This document shows, one piece after another, positions 58,555 through 64,000 of a stretch of 64,000 nt of DNA. The notes beneath the pieces were generated by a model that saw only the letters and a program-made list of their open reading frames with translations, was not told the DNA's origin and did no database searches. Position numbers and translations under genes: made by a program. The stretch lies in assembly GCA_017311185.1 (NCBI GenBank), contig JAESUZ010004792.1, positions 558,001 through 622,000 on the forward strand, written 5' to 3'. This DNA comes from Proteles cristata cristata. Taxonomy: Eukaryota > Chordata > Mammalia > Carnivora > Hyaenidae. Within the stretch, counting starts at the first letter, position 1. Each line of letters starts with the position of its first letter.

Positions 58555-60140
58555 CTAGTGTCTTCTGTGCCTCTTTCTCTATTGTATGTCCACATGTGAC
58601 TGCGCGCATGTATTCCAGCTATGTTATTCAAGTGTAAACATTTCAATCCCATCCAGAAATCAGATTACAGCTGATTCCTCCAATTGGAGTTCCTCCTGGG
58701 AACTGTAGCTTGGAACAGTGAATCACATCCTATTAATGAGGCATGGAGAAGGCACCTGGAACCTATTAACAATGGATAAGATGTCATTACTATAATCTAT
58801 TGGAGCTTTGCATCTTACATAATTCACTGTGGAAACAGTGAATGGAGCACAAAGTATGACTTGCTTTTTTGCAATAGCTTGCTTTACTGTTTGATCTCTC
58901 TTCAGTCAACATAAATTGTTTCACATCATTACTTAGAGAATCAACACAAATCCAAGTTTTACCAAGAAAGGAGAATTGACCTTTCCAGGTTAATCACTAT
59001 GGCTGCCTTGATTCAAGGCAAGATCAAAGCCTGAGTTTACCCATCTATGTCAGGTCACTAGGGTATGATTGAAAACAATGTAGATTGAGAACTAGAAGAA
59101 GTAAATGGTTTGAGTGGAAGCAGGTTATGTAAATGAGAGTCCTGAATCCAGTTTTCAAGACAAAGTCAAGAGCATAAGATATTCAAGTCCAAATCAAATC
59201 AGCAACCTAATATCAGAGGCATCAAAATCAGTCAAGATCTGCACAAGAACAGATCCATAGCTCATTCATCCTTACATCTCCCTTCTACTCTGAGAACTTT
59301 CCTTAAGACATTAGAAGGAGGCAGAAAGCAAACAAACAAAAATAAGAACCTTTTGAGCAATCTTTAAAAGTTTCAATAATTAATCCATTTAGGCCTGAAG
59401 CACTCAGAGAGCAATTTGGTTTTATTTACACTGGAGAATAGGGAAGAGGCTTCTTCTTCATAACATACAACTATATCCTGGGCTTATTTCTGATATGCTA
59501 TGACAACCTCCCAAATCTCAGTGGAGTTTGTTTCTCATTGTATAAAGTAGTAAACACATGTCCCTGCTCAGTTGGGGGCTCTTCCCTTGGGAGTCAGAGC
59601 CCCACATTTCTATTAGCTAGTGGCTTCTCTGTTTCCCAGTTCATGACCTCAAACCATCATATCCATTAACATCAAGTCAGATGGGGAACAAAGAAATGTG
59701 GATGACTAGGCATGAAGTTTGTTGTTGTTTTTTTTAATGGAGTTGCCTGAAAGTAGCATGAATTACTTCCATTCATATTCTACTGGCCAAAACTAAATTA
59801 CGGGGCTGCCCTCACTGCAGAGAAGGCCAGGAAATATAGCTATGCCCAGGAAGAGAGAAGGAGGTGGTTTATCAGCTAGCAGACTCTGTCACAATCCTCT
59901 CTGTGTTCCCTTATTTCTCAGAGGGATAAGAGGGTGAGAAAAGAACTCCCAACTTGAGATTGTTAAATCTGAGTTTAATTCACCATTTCCAGCTTATTCT
60001 TCCCCTAAAAATGTAATACTACCTTGGAAGAACCTTTCAGGGATATGGCAATATCTCACCTGAGCAAGGTAGATAGCCAGAGTTAGAATCGCCCCCTTCA
60101 CCTGTCTTTAATATGCAAGCAACACAAGTTCCCTATGTTT
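58555..60140. other. Unique sequence
   Basis: No gene or confident repeat. Confidence 0.4.
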
Positions 60141-60144
60141 CTAT

Positions 60145-60255
60145 TTATTTGTTCATTCATTAAGCACTAAATATTTATTTAGCATCTACTCTGTGGAAAG
60201 CACTGTGCTGGCTACACAGAAGAGATAAACAATACAGTTCCAGGAAATAGAGGTG
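60145..60255 (-). repeat. L2 3' end, antisense
   Basis: TTGTTCATTCATTAAGCAC, TTTATTTAGCATCTACTCTGTGG, then AAAGCACTGTGCTGGCTACACAG, in antisense L2 order. Confidence 0.65.
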
Positions 60256-60259
60256 ATTT

Positions 60260-62105
60260 CTTAGCTGAGCTGGGCTTTATCTTAGTTCTGTACTCAAGTT
60301 ATAGCAGCCAGGCCAGAATCTGGCTCACCTCAGATTTGAAGATTACCTGCTAACCAAGGGGAAATGGCCTCCCCCAAGCAATAACATCCAAGTGTGTGTT
60401 ACTATCTCACAACTTGCCTCTGGATCCCTACTATATTTCTGACCCTGGTTCCTGCACCCAGCCCACCCTAACTGTATTCCCTATCTATGCTTTTCTGATT
60501 ATTCACGTCTTGTTATTTAATTACACCATTTCTGCATTTTATTGTATATGAATAAAGTTACCATCTCTCGAGATAACCAGAATGCAAAACTCTTGGTGCC
60601 AAAATATGCACAAAAAGATGCTGAAAAAACATTTTTTAAATGCTAAAAAATGTTGATAACAGTTTCTCTTACAAGAAAGGACAGTGAAAGTAGAGGAGAA
60701 GGACAGTAAGGAGAATGCTCCACCCCTGACCCTCAGGCCCCTCCTTTCTTCTGTAGCACAGAAAGCTCAGCCTCATACTTATGCATATCCTACAGAAACT
60801 GTCAGAGCAATGGCTCTTCCTTGAGCTGCTACCCTTGTGTCATTGGACCCTTCTTAACTTCCCTCCAGGAGTGCTGGCTCAGCCATTTAGAAAGGTCTCA
60901 ATCCAAGCTCTTGAAGTGTCTAGTCACTGGGTTCACAAGAGGGTAAGTGGATGAATATACCAGGACAGAAGAGACGCAGAAAGAGGCCTCAGGATCAGGC
61001 CAGGTTTCCTCTGCATCTTGCTTATTGTTTGGAGACCTAATCATCCCGGTGTCTAAGTTTGAAGGGATATGTAAGTATGAACATGTTTCAGGGGAAAATG
61101 AAAAAATCAATTAATAAATGCCCCTCTGGGTCTGAACTCACATCATAGACATTCATGGTCTCAAATTACTATCACTGGGGCGGTCCATGAAGAAATCAGC
61201 CAACTACAAGTTTAAAGGTATTAAAAAGAGATGTACAAGTTTGTGTCCAAGAGGCATGAAGAAGGCTGAATGCAAGGATGTTGGGTAGAGGAAAAAAATT
61301 CAAGAGTGAAACAGAGAAATAGAGACTGGGGATAGCAGAGTATGATCTGCAGGCTAGGTGAAGAGGTAAGAGGAAACAAGTTTCCTATCACTTCCTGAGG
61401 AGCAGGATGCAGCCAGGTGCTTTCACAGAGCACCTGGGCTCCTGCACAGATGGAGGCCAGTCCCAGAAAGTCCCCAATTACTTCAGAAATCTTCCTCCCT
61501 AGAGACCATCTATGAGATCCACTTTTAGAGTTAGGAAAGAGAAAGAGATTCTAATCTCCTTTTTTTTTTTTCTACACAGATTGATTGAATAAAGCAATTT
61601 TGCAGCTCCTGCTAGAAATCTCATTCATTCAGCAAGTATTAACTGAAAGCCTAATGGCGTTCTTTTTTTAACTATTTCAACTGATGGTAATATTCCTTTA
61701 CCTGGTTATATGATGACTCTGCCACCTCCTCTTTCTGTTCTCCTTTTTTGCCATATGTGACACACGTGTATGAACCTATGAGCCTAGCATTTGGTGAAGA
61801 TCTGCAATAGTGGAGATCAAAGTGGTCACCGTGGATATATAGGCAACAGGAAAATACCTTTTGTTTCTTAATGCTTGATAGCATGTAAACACAATGATAA
61901 GCCTTACACTTTTGGGAAGAGGAACTAGATGGAACCATGTGTGTGGAGGAACCACACACACACACATGGCCTTGGGAACTCTGTTGCCTACCAAATTAAA
62001 GAGCTGAGACTAGAGAGTGAATTTATTTGAAAAGAGGTGTGCCAATATCATTGTGAGCAAAAGGTTTCCGTATGCTAGCTATCTTAAACACAGAAAAGTA
62101 CTAAC
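60260..62105. other. Unique sequence
   Basis: No gene or confident repeat; short CA run near 61952-61966 and T-run at 61560-61571. Confidence 0.4.
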
Positions 62106-62109
62106 ACCT

Positions 62110-62690
62110 TATGTGCGTTTTCATGCTGTGTGAGGTGTTGTGGATTACACAAAAGAAATTTAAGACACAGTCCCTTCCTTACAGGATCCAACAATAGAGC
62201 TTAATGAAGCACTGAATAACAATTCAAGGCAAAATGTGACTAAGTGTCACAGGAGTGAGCCAGCCAGTCTGTGCAGGAAGATATCAGACATGGAGAAAAT
62301 GAATGGGAGCTGCAGCGATGAAGAAGACTTCAACAAGGAAGTGGGGAGACAGATTCACTTACATAGCAGAGGAGAGGGAGAAAGAGTCCCAGGCAGGGGA
62401 GGTAGTGTGAGCTAAGTCTTAGAACAAGGAATGAACAGGTTCCTGTGTCAAGGGCTTGTAACTGCAGCTGACTAGAACAAAAGTGTCTGAAGAAAAGCAG
62501 TGAGGGCCCAAATTAGTGCTGGATCCAGGTCATTAAGGGCATAAAATGTTCCAGGAGAAAATGGGGAACCACTGAAAGCTTTTGAAGTTTTAGGACAGTG
62601 ATTTGGAATCTACTACAGTGCAAGTCTGAGTGATCATGTACTTAGGTGGGACAGTGGTTGTTGGAACAGTGACAATCTGTCTCTATATTT
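62110..62690 (-). repeat. L2 LINE fragment, antisense
   Basis: GACACAGTCCCTTCCTTACAGG, CAAGGCAAAATGTGACTAAG, AGGCAGGGGAGGTAGTGTGAG, then GTCATTAAGGGCATAAAATG and GGGGAACCACTGAAAGCTTTTG, in antisense L2 order. Confidence 0.6.
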
Positions 62691-62856
62691 GTGAAGAAGG
62701 GGTCATGTAGGGTCTGAAGTTTAAGGGAACAGAGGGAGATTCAAGCAGAGACATCTCTAAAGCAATTGGTGTGTCATGTCTTGAACTTGTATAAGAAGTT
62801 GAAATGTAGACATCAGACGGGAATAGTCACCAGGACATGGATGACAGTGAAAATAG

Positions 62857-62887
62857 TTTGAACTGGTTCAAACAGAACCAGTTCAAA
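62857..62887. repeat. Perfect 12-bp inverted repeat, 7-nt loop
   Basis: Arms TTTGAACTGGTT (62857-62868) and AACCAGTTCAAA (62876-62887) around CAAACAG. Each arm contains AACTGGTT/AACCAGTT, close to the grainyhead-like site AACCGGTT. Function unknown. Confidence 0.85.
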
Positions 62888-63031
62888 AAGGGGGAAAAAC
62901 ATTTTAAAGAAAAGTATGGCGAAAAACAAAATCTCAAGCTGAAAATAAGAAACTTTGAAAGGCAAGTGCCTTCCTAGAAAAAAGTTACTGCATCATGTAT
63001 AACAGGCAAAGAATTGAAATCTAATTTAAGA

Positions 63032-63136
63032 AAGACGGAAAGGCAGACAGGAAGGAAGGAAGGAAGAATGGGGGGAAGGAAGGAAGGAAAGAAGGAAGGA
63101 AGGAAGGAAGGAAGGAAGGAAGGAAGGAAGGAAGGA
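63032..63136. repeat. (GGAA)n microsatellite
   Basis: Imperfect start (GAAAGACGGAAAGGCAGACA), an interruption ATGGGGGG, then more than ten GGAA units. Strand-asymmetric purine tract. Confidence 0.97.
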
Positions 63137-63289
63137 ACCATTAATTACCTAATCAAAAACTAGCTACAGATGTAAATAGGGAATTTGATGGAAGAGAAAA
63201 TACAAATGGCTCAAAGCACATGAAGGACACTGAGCCTCAGCAGAATGTGTGACCTAGCATGACATGACGGTGAACTATGCAGACCCAAG

Positions 63290-63500
63290 CCAAGTCTGAG
63301 TACCTCCACCATTTCTTACAAGCCGTGAAAGCTTGGATACCATATTAAACCTCATTTTATGATCTGTAAAATGAGAGCAGGAAACAATAGAAACTATCTG
63401 AAGGGGTTGTGGTGAAGATTAAGTAAGTTAATATATGTAAACTGCTTAGAATGTCTGGCATCGAATAAGTGCTATGTAATTGTTAGCTATTATTAATAAT
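63290..63500 (+). repeat. MIR
   Basis: CTCATTTTATGATCTGTAAAATGAG, TTGTGGTGAAGATTAAGTAAG, AAACTGCTTAGAATGTCTGGC, then GAATAAGTGCTATG, in sense MIR order. Confidence 0.7.
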
Positions 63501-63504
63501 AGAG

Positions 63505-64000
63505 AAATACAAATTAAAATAACAATGAGATACAATTTTTCACCCACAGATTGTCAGAAATTTTAAAGTGTGACAATATCAAGTATTGACAAGGATTTGG
63601 GTGAAATGATACTCATAAACTGTGAGTAGGAATGTAAGTTGGTACATCTCCTTTGTAGAGAAAATATGGCGTATCTTATAAAATTGAAACTCAGCCTGCT
63701 TCATAACCTGGCAGTTCCACCTCTGTGTATACGCCTTAGAAAAACTCCTGCCACTGTGTACAAGAAAATAAGTTCACAAGTGGTGACTAGTACATTTTTG
63801 TTGTTGTTGGTTGGCAAAACACTGGAAAGAAGGTAAAAGTCCAGACATAAGGGAATGTATCACAAAGTAATTCAGTGTTTAATATATTTTATAATAGAAT
63901 AGTTTGTAGCAATTAAAAGGAATAAACATAGGTCTCTGTAAATACAACTAATGGCCAGGACAAATACTAATGCCATGTGATGTCCATGTATCATTCATGG
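63505..64000 (+). repeat. L1 3' fragment, runs off the window
   Basis: AATACAAATTAAAATAACAATGAG, TGACAAGGATTTGGGTGAAATG, CTGGCAGTTCCACCTCTG, then TTTATAATAGAATAGTTTG and TAGCAATTAAAAGGAA: old L1 ORF2 3' sequence with broken frames. Confidence 0.7.

Overview
The window is mammalian nuclear DNA, almost certainly from a feliform carnivore (cat family or a close relative). The evidence is about fifteen tRNA-Lys-derived SINEs of the carnivore CAN/SINEC family. They open with a GGGGCGCCTGGGTGGCTCAG-type head and carry the cat-type body (GCTGACAGCTCAGAGCCTGG) and an AAATAAATAAACATTAAAA-type tail. Ancient MIR and L2 repeats are also abundant. There are no bacterial-style genes, operons, CRISPR arrays or stable RNA genes. 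Nearly every open reading frame in the window is a chance or repeat-derived frame.

One coding segment is convincing: a 61-nt first coding exon on the minus strand at 13677-13737. It encodes the start of a signal peptide, [20 protein letters not shown], and ends in a phase-1 splice donor (CAG^GTACAG). I recognise it as the alternative first exon of OPCML, a GPI-anchored immunoglobulin-superfamily (IgLON) neural adhesion molecule. The 5' leader and promoter lie just above it (about 13740-14060). Positions 1-13676 are therefore the beginning of OPCML intron 1. Positions from about 14 kb to 64 kb are upstream flank, which I believe from memory is intergenic. All remaining OPCML exons lie beyond the left edge.

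Layout: 1-13.7 kb, intron 1, repeat-poor, with L2, MIR, one SINE and a TG microsatellite. 13.0-14.1 kb, first exon with a GA/CT-rich, modestly CpG-enriched neighbourhood. 14-19 kb, MIR/L2 fragments. 19.2-22.7 kb, a SINE cluster inside an old T-rich LINE remnant. 22.7-28 kb, mostly unique sequence with a CTTC/TTTC microsatellite. 27.5-33 kb, L2/MIR. 33.1-33.7 kb, a clean solo gammaretrovirus-type LTR. 34-47.5 kb, unique sequence with MER5-like, L2, L1 and MIR pieces. 47.5-58 kb, a stack of nested SINEs, L1 and a class II solo LTR. 58-64 kb, L2, MIR, a GGAA microsatellite and an L1 fragment running off the end.

I found no undescribed multi-gene system. The observations most worth checking are the OPCML exon and its candidate control sites, two solo LTRs with perfect 4-bp and 6-bp target duplications, a pair of nearly identical young SINEs sharing subfamily-diagnostic changes, and serial SINE insertion into one target site. 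Repeat family names come from recognising consensus features by eye, so boundaries of ancient elements are approximate.
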